This document shows, piece after piece, positions 1 through 8,545 of a stretch of DNA of 64,000 bases. The position numbers and the translations under genes were made by a program. The stretch is taken from the NCBI RefSeq assembly GCF_030704205.1, contig NZ_CP131913.1, positions 3,286,001 through 3,350,000 of the forward strand, written 5' to 3'. The notes under the pieces are model-generated. The model searched no databases. It worked only from the letters and a program-made list of their open reading frames with translations, and was not told where the DNA came from. The stretch is from Halomonas alkalicola. Lineage in GTDB: Bacteria; Pseudomonadota; Gammaproteobacteria; Pseudomonadales; Halomonadaceae. The stretch's first letter is position 1, and every line of letters starts with the position of its first letter.

Positions 1-1237
1 GGCGCTGGGCTTTCCGACCCGCCGCGACGAGGCCTGGAAGTACACCGACGTGCGCGCCATCGCCCGGGGCGACTTCGCCCTGGCCGAGGACGCCGAGTTC
101 TCCCAGGCCAGTGCCGCGGCGCTGACGCTGCCTCTCGACGCCCATCGGCTGACCTTCGTCGACGGTCACTTCTCGGCGGTGCTCTGCCAGCTCGACGGCC
201 TGCCGGCCGGCGTGGCGCTGCTGCCGCTCTCCCGGGCGCTGGAGGAGAACCACGAGGCGGTGGGTGGCCCCCTGGGCCGGCTGACCGGCGTCGACTTCTC
301 GCCCTTCTCGGCGCTCAATACCGCCTTCATGGAGGAGGGCGCGGTGCTGCGCCTGGCGCCGGGCACCGTGGTGGAGAAGCCGATCATCCTGCAGTTCCTC
401 TCCCGGGCCGGCGAGCGGGCGGTGATGAGCCATCCGCGTATCCTGGTGGAGGCCGGCGGGCGCAGCCATGCGACCCTGATCGAGCACCACGTGGGGGAGG
501 AGGCCGCGGCCAACTTCACCAACCTGGTGGCGGAGATCATGCTCGACCGCGGCGCGATCCTGACCCATTACAAGCTGCAGGAGGCGCCCCTGGCCGACCT
601 GCACGTGGCCAGCATCCACGTGGAGCAGGGCCGCGACAGCACCTACACCTCGTTCAACCTGAACCTGGGCGGCGGCCTGGTCCGCACCGACCTGATCAGC
701 GAGCTCAACGGTCAGGGCGCCACCGCCAACTTCTACGGCCTCTTCTACGGGCAGGGCCGCCAGCATGTGGACAGCCACACCGTGGCCAACCACAACGCGC
801 CCCACACCTACTCCAACGAGAACTACAAGGGCATCCTCGACGACCGCGCCCATGGCGTGTTCAACGGCCGGGTGGTGGTCAAGCGCGACAGCCAGAAGAT
901 CGAGGGCTTCCAGAGCAACGCCAACCTGCTGCTCTCCGACCGGGCCGAGATCGACGCCAAGCCGGAGCTCGAGATCTACGCCGACGACGTCAAGTGCTCC
1001 CACGGCACCACCACCGGCCAGCTCGACGAGGAGGCGATCTACGCCCTGCGCGCTCGCGGCATCGACCGCCAGACCGCGCGTGGCCTGCTGACCCTGGCCT
1101 TCGCCGGCGAGGTGCTCGAGGCGGTGGGCCTGGATGCGATTTCCGAGCGCGTGGAGCTCGCGGTGGCCGGCAAGCTGCCGGAGCGCTTCAACCTGGCCGG
1201 GCTGGTGGAAGCCGCCGCGGCCCTGGGCGGCGAGTGA
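1..1237 (+). CDS. sufD: SufD, Fe-S cluster assembly scaffold subunit (5' end outside window)
   Basis: SufD is part of the SufBCD scaffold, which builds Fe-S clusters from sulfur delivered by SufS/SufE. The reading frame is open from the first bases of the window, and the residues before the first in-window start codon (FPTRRDEAWKYTD) are typical of a SufD N-terminus. The true start is therefore upstream and the GTG at 50 is internal. The C-terminal half shows the beta-helix signature found in SufB and SufD, including AHGVFNGR and KCSHGTTTGQLDE. sufS follows after 25 bases and sufT after that, so this is the tail of a suf operon. Confidence 0.95.
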   Translation, partial: ALGFPTRRDEAWKYTDVRAIARGDFALAEDAEFSQASAAALTLPLDAHRLTFVDGHFSAVLCQLDGLPAGVALLPLSRALEENHEAVGGPLGRLTGVDFSPFSALNTAFMEEGAVLRLAPGTVVEKPIILQFLSRAGERAVMSHPRILVEAGGRSHATLIEHHVGEEAAANFTNLVAEIMLDRGAILTHYKLQEAPLADLHVASIHVEQGRDSTYTSFNLNLGGGLVRTDLISELNGQGATANFYGLFYGQGRQHVDSHTVANHNAPHTYSNENYKGILDDRAHGVFNGRVVVKRDSQKIEGFQSNANLLLSDRAEIDAKPELEIYADDVKCSHGTTTGQLDEEAIYALRARGIDRQTARGLLTLAFAGEVLEAVGLDAISERVELAVAGKLPERFNLAGLVEAAAALGGE

Positions 1238-1262
1238 GCCCGCCCCTGACGAGGAACTCGCC

Positions 1263-2519
1263 ATGACTGAACTGGCTACCCGCGATGCCGACGCGCCCGT
1301 CCTGGACGTGGCGGCGATCCGCGCGGACTTTCCGATCCTCGCCCGCCAGGTGCACGGCCGGCCGCTGGTCTATCTCGACAACGCGGCCACCAGCCAGACC
1401 CCGCGGCAGGTGATCGCGGCGTTCGACGACTACTACAGTCGCTACAACGCCAACATCCACCGCGGCCTGCACACCCTGGCGGATGAGGCCACCGCGGCCT
1501 TCGAGGGCACCCGGGAGACGGTGCGCGGCTTCCTGAACGCGGCCGAGCATCGCGAGATCATCTTCACCCGCGGCACCACCGAGGCGATCAACCTGGTGGC
1601 CAACAGCTGGGGCCGCGCCAACCTGAAGGCCGGCGACGAGGTGCTGATCTCGCGCCTGGAGCACCACTCCAATATCGTGCCCTGGCAGCTCCTGGCCGCC
1701 GAGCTCGGCTTCACCATCAAGGTGATCCCGGTGGACGAGCGCGGCGTGCTGGACCTCGACGCCTACCGGGGACTCTTCACCGAGCGCACCCGGCTGGTGG
1801 CGGTCAACCACGTCTCCAATGCCTTCGGCACCGTCAACCCGGTCAAGACGATGGCCGCCATCGCCCACGCCCAGGGCGCGCTGATCCTGGTGGATGGCGC
1901 CCAGGCCACCCCCCACCAGACGGTGGACGTGCGCGACATCGACGCCGACTTCTATGCCTTCTCCGGCCACAAGGTCTATGGCCCGACCGGGGTGGGCGTG
2001 CTCTACGGCAAGGCGGCGCTGCTCGAGGCGATGCCGCCCTGGCAGGGCGGCGGCGAGATGATCAGGATGGTCTCCTTCGAGGCCGGCACCACCTTCGCCG
2101 AGATCCCCCACAAGTTCGAGGCCGGCACCCCGGCCATCGCCGAGGTGATCGCCCTGGGCGTGGCGCTCCAGTGGGTGTCAGGCGTTGGCCTGGGCGCCAT
2201 CGGCGCCTGGGAGAACCGTCTGCTCGAGCACGCTACCGCCGCGGTGTCACACATCGACGGACTGCGCATCCTGGGCACCGCCCCGGGCAAGGCGGGGGTG
2301 CTGTCGTTTGTGGTCGAGGGCGCCCACGCCCAGGACATCGGCCTGCTGATCGACCAGCTCGGCGTGGCGATCCGCACCGGCCACCACTGCGCCCAGCCGC
2401 TGCTGGCCCAGTTCGGCGTGGATGCCACCTGCCGGGCGTCGTTTGCCGCCTACAACACCTTGGACGAGATCGACACCTTCGCCGAGGCGCTGACCCGCGT
2501 CATCGGCATGGTGCGCTAA
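1263..2519 (+). CDS. sufS: SufS, cysteine desulfurase
   Basis: A PLP-dependent enzyme that takes sulfur from L-cysteine as a persulfide and passes it to the Suf scaffold. The 418-residue product is normal for SufS. The PLP lysine lies in SGHKVYGPTG (K237) and the catalytic cysteine in RTGHHCAQ (C376). I chose the ATG at 1263, preceded by GAGGAA, over an upstream in-frame start that would overlap sufD and add a GC-rich tail unlike the family. It sits between sufD and sufT. Confidence 0.97.
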   Translation: MTELATRDADAPVLDVAAIRADFPILARQVHGRPLVYLDNAATSQTPRQVIAAFDDYYSRYNANIHRGLHTLADEATAAFEGTRETVRGFLNAAEHREIIFTRGTTEAINLVANSWGRANLKAGDEVLISRLEHHSNIVPWQLLAAELGFTIKVIPVDERGVLDLDAYRGLFTERTRLVAVNHVSNAFGTVNPVKTMAAIAHAQGALILVDGAQATPHQTVDVRDIDADFYAFSGHKVYGPTGVGVLYGKAALLEAMPPWQGGGEMIRMVSFEAGTTFAEIPHKFEAGTPAIAEVIALGVALQWVSGVGLGAIGAWENRLLEHATAAVSHIDGLRILGTAPGKAGVLSFVVEGAHAQDIGLLIDQLGVAIRTGHHCAQPLLAQFGVDATCRASFAAYNTLDEIDTFAEALTRVIGMVR

Positions 2520-2527
2520 GGACGCCC

Positions 2528-3100
2528 ATGAGCGAAATCGAGCAGATAGCCAGCCTCGAGAAGGGGCAGACCCTGCCGCTGCAGCGTGACGTGGAGGCGA
2601 TCTCCATTCCCTTCGGCAAGACCGTCACCCTGGCCGAGGACAGCATCGTCAGCGTGATGCAGGCCAAGGGCAGCACGGTCAGCGTCGGCTTCGAGGGTCG
2701 CCTCTACCTGATCGAGGGCGCCAACCTCGACGCCCTGGGCCTGGAGGCCCTGCCGCGGCCGACCCTGGCCGAGGACGCCTCCGAGGAGGAGATCGAGCAG
2801 TTCGTCTGGGACCAGCTGCGTACCTGCTTCGACCCGGAGATCCCGGTCAACATCGTCGATCTGGGGCTGGTCTACGGCTGTCGCATCGAGCGGTTGATCT
2901 CGGGGGAGCGCATCGTCACCATCCGCATGACCCTGACCGCCCCCGGCTGCGGCATGGGGGATGTGATCGCCGCCGACGCGCGCAACAAGATCCTCGGTGC
3001 CCCGCAGATCAGCAAGGTGCATACCGAGATCGTCTTCGATCCGCCCTGGAGTCGTGAGATGATGAGCGAAGAGGCCCGGCTCGAACTCGGCATGTTCTGA
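2528..3100 (+). CDS. sufT: SufT, Fe-S maturation protein with DUF59/MIP18 domain
   Basis: SufT-type proteins carry a C-terminal DUF59 domain and assist Fe-S protein maturation; the exact step is not settled. The 190-residue product has the domain signature DPEIPVNIVDLGLVY and the conserved cysteine in TAPGCGMGD (C141). The start ATG is 8 bases after the sufS stop, so the two are almost certainly co-transcribed. The N-terminal half resembles the extension seen in proteobacterial SufT. Confidence 0.93.
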   Translation: MSEIEQIASLEKGQTLPLQRDVEAISIPFGKTVTLAEDSIVSVMQAKGSTVSVGFEGRLYLIEGANLDALGLEALPRPTLAEDASEEEIEQFVWDQLRTCFDPEIPVNIVDLGLVYGCRIERLISGERIVTIRMTLTAPGCGMGDVIAADARNKILGAPQISKVHTEIVFDPPWSREMMSEEARLELGMF

Positions 3101-3131
3101 CGGCGGCCTGGCCACACGCCCGGGGAGGGCC

Positions 3132-3884
3132 ATGAAGCGAACCGCCTGGAAGGCCCTGCGGGGGCTGCTGATGACCCTGGGGGCCGCCGCGCTGCTGGCG
3201 GCCCTGCTTTTCGTGGCGGCCAATCTCTGGGTGCTGGGCCGGACCCACTCGCGCATCGAGCACACCCTGCCGCTGTGCGGCGGCGAGCGGGTGGGGATCG
3301 TCTTCGGCACCTCCCACTGGACCCGCAGCGGCGTTCGCAATCCCTACTTCGATGCGCGCATGAGCGCCTCGGCCCGGCTGCTGCGCCTGGGCCGCGTCGA
3401 TCACCTGCTGCTCTCCGGCGACAACCGTACCCGCTTCTACAACGAGCCCGTGACCATGTGGCGCGACCTGCGTAGCCGCCAGGTGGCCGATGCCGACCTG
3501 ACCCTGGACTACGCCGGCTTCAGCACCTTCGACACCCTGGCCCGGGCCCGGGAGGTGTTCGGCGTCGAGCAGGCGCTGCTGATCACCCAGGCCTGGCACC
3601 TGCCAAGGGCGCTGTTCATCGCCGATGCGCTGGGGCTGGAGGTCACCGGCTGTGCGGTGCCATCGCCCTCGCGCAGGGTGAGTGGCGAGTGGCGTCTGCA
3701 GGCGCGGGAGTGGGTGGCGCGGGTGGCCACCCTGGGGGATCTCTATGTGTGGGGACGCGAGCCCTACTTCCTGGGACCGCTGGAGCCGCTGGAGATTGCC
3801 CCGCGCTCCTGGGAAGCCTGGCTGTTCACTGCCGACGGCGAGGCTCCCGCGGAAGACGATGGCATCACCGGCGAGGGCGGCTGA
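3132..3884 (+). CDS. sanA: SanA/YdcF-like DUF218 membrane protein
   Basis: A 250-residue protein with one N-terminal membrane helix (about residues 12-32) followed by a DUF218 domain exposed to the periplasm. SanA of enterics affects envelope permeability to vancomycin; the biochemical activity is unknown. Family features visible are the GIVFGTS strand, HLLLSGDN, and QAWHLPRALF, in which SanA proteins carry a conserved WH. The gene lies 31 bases after sufT, so read-through is possible, but a functional link is not obvious. Assignment to the family is firm; the symbol is by similarity of layout. Confidence 0.85.
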   Translation: MKRTAWKALRGLLMTLGAAALLAALLFVAANLWVLGRTHSRIEHTLPLCGGERVGIVFGTSHWTRSGVRNPYFDARMSASARLLRLGRVDHLLLSGDNRTRFYNEPVTMWRDLRSRQVADADLTLDYAGFSTFDTLARAREVFGVEQALLITQAWHLPRALFIADALGLEVTGCAVPSPSRRVSGEWRLQAREWVARVATLGDLYVWGREPYFLGPLEPLEIAPRSWEAWLFTADGEAPAEDDGITGEGG

Positions 3885-3920
3885 CGGGGAGGGGCGAAAA
3901 ATGAACGGCGCGAAAGGTGA

Positions 3921-3944
3921 AGGGCCCCGAAGGTGAGGGGCCCT
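3921..3944. terminator. Hairpin between convergent genes, inside a short tandem repeat
   Basis: An 8-bp perfect stem (AGGGCCCC / GGGGCCCT) with an 8-base loop lies between the convergent sanA-like gene and the gene at 3974. Neither side has a clear T tract, so it may be a weak terminator. The same bases form about 2.7 copies of a 16-bp imperfect tandem repeat spanning roughly 3912-3958. Confidence 0.45.
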
Positions 3945-3973
3945 GAAGGTGCGGTGAAGCTGAGGCGCCGGGC

Positions 3974-4417
3974 TCAGCGCCGGCGCGGCTTTTGCTGGGC
4001 GTAGAGTTCGCGGATCAGCGCCCGGCAGCCCTTCCAGCACTCCTCGATCACCGGCTCGATGGCATCGGGCAGGGGATGGGTATAGAGGGTCGAGAGGGCC
4101 TGCATCAGCACCCGCTCCTGCTCGAGGAGCTCGCCGATCACCACCTGGCTCTCGTTGCCGACGAAGCTCTTCAGCCGGCTCCACAGCCACATGTAGTCGT
4201 CGCGCTCCACGTCGGCATCGCGGGGCAGCATGTTGAGATGCTTGCGTGACAGCTCCTGAAGCTCGCGCATCGACCGGCTCCTGGCCTCGTTGTGAGGCTT
4301 CAGGGTGTCACGCAGGGCTGGGCGCAGGCGCTCCAGATTGTCCTGGAAATAGTCGATGCTGTCGGCCAGCGCCTCCAGGGCGCTGTCCATCGCCACCTGG
4401 CGATTGTCGAGAAACAT
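3974..4417 (-). CDS. Hypothetical helical protein, 147 aa
   Basis: I do not recognise a family. The product is predicted almost wholly alpha-helical and highly charged, with many Glu, Arg and Leu residues, a basic tail (QQKPRRR), no signal peptide and no membrane segment. The start ATG at 4417 is backed by a very strong ribosome-binding site (GGAGGAGG, spacing about 7), which supports a real expressed gene. It is followed on the other strand by the sanA-like gene and preceded by rimK in the same orientation 113 bases away, so it could belong to the rimK transcript. Confidence 0.75.
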   Translation of the reverse strand: MFLDNRQVAMDSALEALADSIDYFQDNLERLRPALRDTLKPHNEARSRSMRELQELSRKHLNMLPRDADVERDDYMWLWSRLKSFVGNESQVVIGELLEQERVLMQALSTLYTHPLPDAIEPVIEECWKGCRALIRELYAQQKPRRR

Positions 4418-4529
4418 GAGCGGTCACCTCCTCCGGTGACGCAGATTGTGGCCGGGGAAACACTGTTTTACTACCCCCGGGAAGGAATAAATATCCCCCT
4501 ATTGGGCCTGGCCGGCGGCGTTCTGGCAA

Positions 4530-5438
4530 TTACCCCTTGGGTTTAGGCGGTGCCTTGCGGTTGGGGGCGGCATTCTTCTCGATATGCTCGATGATCAGGC
4601 CGGCGATGTCCTTGCCGGTGGCGGTCTCGATGCCCTGCAGGCCGGGGGAGGAGTTGACCTCCATGATCACCGGGCCGTGGTTGGAGCGCAGCAGGTCGAC
4701 GCCTGCCACTCGCAGGCCCATGGCCTTGGCGGCGCGGATCGCCGTGGAGCGCTCCTCCGGCGTGATGCGGATCACGCTGGCGGTGCCGGCGCGGTGCAGG
4801 TTGGAGCGGAACTCGCCCTCGGCGGCCTGGCGCTTCATGGCCGCCACCACCTTGTCGCCGATCACGAAGCAGCGGATATCGGCGCCGCGGGCCTCCTTGA
4901 TGTACTCCTGCACCATGATGTTGGCCTTCATGCCCATGAAGGCCTGGATCACGCTCTCGGCGGCCTGGTTGGTCTCCGCCAGCACCACGCCGATGCCCTG
5001 GGTGCCCTCCAGCAGCTTGATGACCAGCGGGGCTCCCTTGACCATGGTGATCAGGTCGGGGATGTCGTCGGGCGAGTGGGCGAAGCCGGTGATCGGCAGG
5101 CCCAGCCCCTTGCGGGAGAGCAGCTGCAGCGAGCGCAGCTTGTCCCGGGAGCGGGTGATGGCCACCGAGTCGTTGATCACGTAGGTGCCCATCATCTCGA
5201 ACTGGCGCAGCACGGCGCAGCCGTAGAAGGTCACCGAGGCGCCGATGCGCGGGATCACCGCGTCGAAGGGCTCGAGCTCCTCGCCCTTGAGGTGGATCGA
5301 GGGGTGGTGGGCGGCGATGCTCATGTAGCAGCGCAGGGTATCCACCACCCGGATGCTGTGGCCCCGCTGTTCGGCGGCTTCCACCAGGCGGCGGGTGGAG
5401 TAGAGATTGCGGTTGCGTGACAGCAGCGCGATATGCAT
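4530..5438 (-). CDS. rimK: RimK, ribosomal protein S6 glutamate ligase
   Basis: An ATP-grasp ligase that adds glutamate residues to the C-terminus of ribosomal protein S6. The 302-residue product has the usual RimK length and order: an N-terminal MHIALLSRN strand, the pre-ATP-grasp region ([13 protein letters not shown]), the ATP-binding core ([17 protein letters not shown]) and the metal-binding end [20 protein letters not shown]. The rimB-like gene lies upstream 40 bases away on the same strand, the arrangement known from Pseudomonas rim loci. Confidence 0.96.
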   Translation of the reverse strand: MHIALLSRNRNLYSTRRLVEAAEQRGHSIRVVDTLRCYMSIAAHHPSIHLKGEELEPFDAVIPRIGASVTFYGCAVLRQFEMMGTYVINDSVAITRSRDKLRSLQLLSRKGLGLPITGFAHSPDDIPDLITMVKGAPLVIKLLEGTQGIGVVLAETNQAAESVIQAFMGMKANIMVQEYIKEARGADIRCFVIGDKVVAAMKRQAAEGEFRSNLHRAGTASVIRITPEERSTAIRAAKAMGLRVAGVDLLRSNHGPVIMEVNSSPGLQGIETATGKDIAGLIIEHIEKNAAPNRKAPPKPKG

Positions 5439-5478
5439 CGAGGGGCTCCAGTGGCCGGGGGGCGGGGTGGCGTTCGCT

Positions 5479-5922
5479 TCAGGGTTCGCCGTGCAGGAAG
5501 GCGGCGCCGGGCGCCACCAGCAGACGGCGCAGGGCGCGGCGGCCCAGCAGCATGGGGTGGCGCATGTTGCGGCGGTCGGTCAGGGTCAGCTCCACCGGAA
5601 ACTCCAGGTCGCCCAGGCGCATGGTGGTGCGGATCACATAGCGCCACTCCTCCTGGCCGTTGGAGCTGCGCACCTTGCGGCGGTCATGCAGGTGCATGCG
5701 GAACACGTGGGGCGGCGTGTGCGGGCCGCCGCTGCGCGTCGTGAAGCTGACCCACAGGTGGCCGTCCTCCTCGAAGGATTCGATGTCCTCGGCGTGCAGC
5801 GCCGAGGTGCGCGCGCCGCTGTCGGCCTTGGCGCACAGGGTCAGGTGCATCTCCGGCAGTTCCACCATCTCGCGACGGCCGATCACCGCCTTGGGGGTGT
5901 AGGGCAGTTCTCTCATGCTCAT
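5479..5922 (-). CDS. rimB: RimB-like retropepsin-type aspartic protease (annotated elsewhere as ATP-dependent zinc protease)
   Basis: A 147-residue member of the family long labelled ATP-dependent zinc protease, now regarded as a retropepsin-like fold. The D-S-G active-site triad is in [11 protein letters not shown] and the second conserved element in MLLGRRALR. In Pseudomonas, RimB works with RimK to modulate S6 glutamylation. The gene is directly upstream of rimK on the same strand, which supports that role here. The substrate cannot be read from the sequence. Confidence 0.88.
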   Translation of the reverse strand: MSMRELPYTPKAVIGRREMVELPEMHLTLCAKADSGARTSALHAEDIESFEEDGHLWVSFTTRSGGPHTPPHVFRMHLHDRRKVRSSNGQEEWRYVIRTTMRLGDLEFPVELTLTDRRNMRHPMLLGRRALRRLLVAPGAAFLHGEP

Positions 5923-5941
5923 GGGAATCCTTGCAGGCCTG

Positions 5942-6967
5942 TCAGCGGGTCAGGGCGGCCAGCCGGCGGCCGATCGGGCTCTCCGGGGCGGCCTCGCGCA
6001 GGGTCATCAGCACCGGCAGCCGCAGCCGCGGCACCAGCGCGAGGTCGCGGGCCACGCTCATGAAGTCGGCGGCCTCGCAGGCGGCCAGCCGTCCGAGAAA
6101 GTTGGGCAGCCGCTCAGCATCCTCCAGGTGGCGCCAGCCGCGCCCGGCCATGGCCGCCAGCAGGTCGGGGCCGCAGGCGTCGTCATCGGCCAGCAGCTCG
6201 TCGTACCAGGCCCCGGCCAGCTCGCCCTCGGCGCCGGCCACGGCGCGCACGCAGGCGGAGAATACTTCGATGTCGCCGGCCCGGGCCGCCGCCTCACCGC
6301 GGTTGCGCAGTGCCCGGACAAGGCCAACCCCGATGGCCACATGTTCCAGACAGTAGCACAGCGAGGTGAGCACTTCGTGGGGCAGCTCGGGCAGCCGGGT
6401 GGCCAGCCGGGCCTGCTCATCGGCGTCCATGCGCACGACGAAGTCCGCCAGCCCCTGCAGGCCCAGGGCCTGCCAGTCGATGGCCTGCTGGCCGCTCAGG
6501 TAGGCCTCCACCGGCTCCAGGTGCTGGCTGGCCGGCAGGTCCAGGTCGAGGCTGGCGCGGGCATGCAGCAGGGCCTGGAAGGGCAGCGAGGGAGTGAAGG
6601 CCAGCGGGTTGTCCTTCATCAGGTTGTCCACCGCCTCGCCGTCCTCGCGCCCGACGCTTTGCACGCTGCGCCCCAGGGTCTCCAGCAGGCGCTGCAGGAA
6701 GGCGTCGCGGGGCGCCGGCACCAGCTGGCCCTGTTCGTCCAGGGGCAGGGCGAGGAACCAGATGACCGGCTCGGGCATGTCACCCAGGCGGAACACCAGG
6801 CCGAGACGCGCCTGGCCCTGCCAGGGGGCCGGCCAGGCCTGCTCGCCCGCCTCGAAGGCCGCCAGGGTCGCCATCTCGCAGGGCTCGACGCGTCTGCCCA
6901 GATGGTAGAGCCGTACCGCGGCGCCGCTGCGCACGAAGAAGTCATGTAAGGTGTTGATGGGCTGCAT
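5942..6967 (-). CDS. DUF3549 family protein
   Basis: A 341-residue soluble protein resembling the DUF3549 family found in pseudomonads and halomonads, whose function is unknown. It begins MQPINTLHDFF and is rich in helical Leu/Ala/Glu segments, without signal peptide or membrane spans. The ATG at 6967 is preferred to an upstream in-frame start 90 bases earlier, because family members begin near this point and a GGGAGAG box lies 5 bases upstream. It ends 19 bases before rimB in the same direction, so the three may be one transcript. Confidence 0.78.
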   Translation of the reverse strand: MQPINTLHDFFVRSGAAVRLYHLGRRVEPCEMATLAAFEAGEQAWPAPWQGQARLGLVFRLGDMPEPVIWFLALPLDEQGQLVPAPRDAFLQRLLETLGRSVQSVGREDGEAVDNLMKDNPLAFTPSLPFQALLHARASLDLDLPASQHLEPVEAYLSGQQAIDWQALGLQGLADFVVRMDADEQARLATRLPELPHEVLTSLCYCLEHVAIGVGLVRALRNRGEAAARAGDIEVFSACVRAVAGAEGELAGAWYDELLADDDACGPDLLAAMAGRGWRHLEDAERLPNFLGRLAACEAADFMSVARDLALVPRLRLPVLMTLREAAPESPIGRRLAALTR

Positions 6968-7116
6968 GCTCTCTCCCGTCGTCGAACCGTGCACTCTACC
7001 TTGGTCGTGCCTTGCTGTCAGCAGCTTCGGGGCGGCCGGGAGGGGGTGGCTGGTCAATTCTTGAACGATGCGCGGCGAGGCCCGTGAGACGTGGCCCCTG
7101 GACGCCTTTCCAGAGT

Positions 7117-7125
7117 TTATCCACA
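7117..7125 (+). other. Single perfect DnaA-box sequence
   Basis: TTATCCACA matches the DnaA consensus exactly. It is in the 286-base space between the divergent DUF3549 and yqcC-like genes, together with a 9-bp hairpin at 7159-7179. There is no AT-rich unwinding stretch or cluster of boxes, so it is not an origin. It could titrate DnaA, regulate a neighbour or be chance. Confidence 0.3.
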
Positions 7126-7253
7126 GCCCCGTTCAGGAAAACTGTGAACTGTGCACAACGCCGGGTGTTACGCCCGGCGATGAGCGTGCGGCGGGGTGGT
7201 CGGGGAGGGAGCCGGTGGGGATAATGGCGGCTCATGCACCAGAGGACGTCACC

Positions 7254-7586
7254 ATGAGCGTACATCAGGAGCTGGCGGCGGCCCTGCGCGAGCTGGAAGC
7301 CACCATGCGCGCCACCGACCAGTGGCGAATGGCCCGGCCAGACCCCATCGCTTTCGAGAGCGTCGAGCCCTTCTGTGCCGACACCATGTCGCTGCCCCAG
7401 TGGCTGCGCTTCGTCTTCATCGTGCGCCTGGAGGCGCTGGTGGAGGCGCGGGCACCGATGCCGGCGAAGTGCGAGGTGGCCCCCGCCGTGGAGGCGTGGC
7501 TGGCCCAGTCCGGGGCCGGGGCCAGCGAGCGGCAGATGATCAGCCAGGCGGTGGCGCAGATCGACCGGCTGGTCACCGAGGGCTGA
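7254..7586 (+). CDS. yqcC: YqcC family protein (DUF446)
   Basis: A 110-residue protein of the YqcC/DUF446 family, a small helical protein often found near tRNA-pseudouridine synthase genes; its function is unknown. The recognisable core is PFCADTMSLPQWLRFVFIVRL followed by a helical C-terminus ending in IDRLVTEG. The ATG at 7254 is chosen because AGAGGA lies about 8 bases upstream. Earlier in-frame starts would add a stretch without family similarity. A strong bidirectional terminator follows. Confidence 0.88.
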   Translation: MSVHQELAAALRELEATMRATDQWRMARPDPIAFESVEPFCADTMSLPQWLRFVFIVRLEALVEARAPMPAKCEVAPAVEAWLAQSGAGASERQMISQAVAQIDRLVTEG

Positions 7587-7613
7587 GCCGGCGCGATGCC
7601 CTTCCCGACCAAC

Positions 7614-7644
7614 GCAGGAGGCCCGCCATTGGCGGGCCTCCTGC
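7614..7644. terminator. Bidirectional hairpin terminator between yqcC and ompW
   Basis: A perfect 14-bp stem (GCAGGAGGCCCGCC with its complement) and a 3-base loop lie between two convergent genes. The T tract on the + side is short (ATTTCG). Confidence 0.75.
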
Positions 7645-7669
7645 ATTTCGCGTGAGTGGCGCGGGGCGA

Positions 7670-8332
7670 TCAGAAGCGGTAGCTGAGACCGCCCATGATG
7701 ACCCAGGGGTCGACCTTGACACTGCCGACGTCCACGCCTTCGACCTTGGCGTCAGAGTCGATGTCGATATACCAGGCGGCGGCGTTGAGCGCCCAGTTGT
7801 CGTTGATCAGCAGGTCGACGCCCACCTGGCCGGCGGCACCCCAGGAGTCGTCGAGATCCAGATCGAGTGCGGTGCCATCAGCGAGAGCAACTTCTTCGCT
7901 CGAGAAGCGGGTGTAGTTGATGCCCACGCCGACGTAGGGCTGCACGCTGGCCGCGGTGCCGCCCAGCGGGTAGTACTGCACGGTCAGGGTCGGCGGCAGA
8001 TGCTTGGTGGAGCCGGAGGCCGCACCGTCACCCAGGGTGAAACTGTGCTTGAACTGTTCTGCGGCCAGCAGCTCCACGCCGATCTTGTCGTGGAAGCGAT
8101 AGCCCAGGGTAAAGGCGAAGCGGGTATCGTCATCAACGTCGGTACCTACGATGGCGCCATCACCCAGCAGTGGGCTGAGGTCAAGATCACCGTTATCACT
8201 CTTGGGCTCGACCTTGGCGACGCCGAAGCGGGTAAAGAAGTCGCCCGCGCCGTAGGCCAGGGCCTGGGTGCTGGTGGTAAAGGCGGCGGCGGCCAGGCCG
8301 GCGGCCAGCAGGGTGGGGAGGTGCTTGCGCAT
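7670..8332 (-). CDS. ompW: OmpW family outer-membrane beta-barrel protein (first copy)
   Basis: A 220-residue precursor with a signal peptide of about 26 residues (cleavage likely after STQALA), mature start YGAGDFFTRFG and the C-terminal aromatic ending YRF needed for barrel assembly. OmpW forms a narrow eight-stranded barrel with a hydrophobic channel. Family marks include YRFHDKIGVELLA and VQPYVGVGINYT. A similar ompW lies just upstream in the same orientation, so this is a tandem pair. An FNR-type palindrome lies about 100 bases upstream, in line with oxygen-responsive ompW in other bacteria. Confidence 0.93.
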   Translation of the reverse strand: MRKHLPTLLAAGLAAAAFTTSTQALAYGAGDFFTRFGVAKVEPKSDNGDLDLSPLLGDGAIVGTDVDDDTRFAFTLGYRFHDKIGVELLAAEQFKHSFTLGDGAASGSTKHLPPTLTVQYYPLGGTAASVQPYVGVGINYTRFSSEEVALADGTALDLDLDDSWGAAGQVGVDLLINDNWALNAAAWYIDIDSDAKVEGVDVGSVKVDPWVIMGGLSYRF

Positions 8333-8430
8333 GGGGCGGCTCCTTGACGTTCCGGTTTCAGCGTTGTCGTACAGGCACTCTCTGGCCTGTTGGGGTTAAG
8401 GCAATTTTAATCAGGCCGCCTCGGGGCTTT

Positions 8431-8446
8431 CTTGACGCCGGTCAAG
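8431..8446. promoter_or_regulatory. Candidate FNR/Anr-type binding site upstream of ompW
   Basis: The 16-bp perfect palindrome CTTGACGCCGGTCAAG contains TTGAC-N4-GTCAA, close to the FNR/Anr consensus TTGAT-N4-ATCAA. It lies 99 bases before the start of the downstream ompW. It also sits just past the terminator of the upstream ompW, so it most likely acts on the copy ending at 7670. Confidence 0.55.
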
Positions 8447-8474
8447 TGGTGCTGCGATGCACAAGGGTGAGAGG

Positions 8475-8512
8475 CAAAAAAAGACGCCGCCGGGCTGGGC
8501 CCGGCGGCGTCT
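8475..8512 (-). terminator. Rho-independent terminator of the second ompW
   Basis: On the minus strand a perfect 13-bp GC-rich stem (AGACGCCGCCGGG and complement, 5-base loop) is followed by seven T residues. It closes the ompW gene that ends at 8546. Confidence 0.88.
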
Positions 8513-8545
8513 CTGGTTGCCGCACGCGTCATGCCATGGACGGCA

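Noticed and set aside
7117..7125. A replication origin at the DnaA box.
   Set aside because: Only one perfect box, no AT-rich stretch, and no dnaA, dnaN or mnmG nearby.
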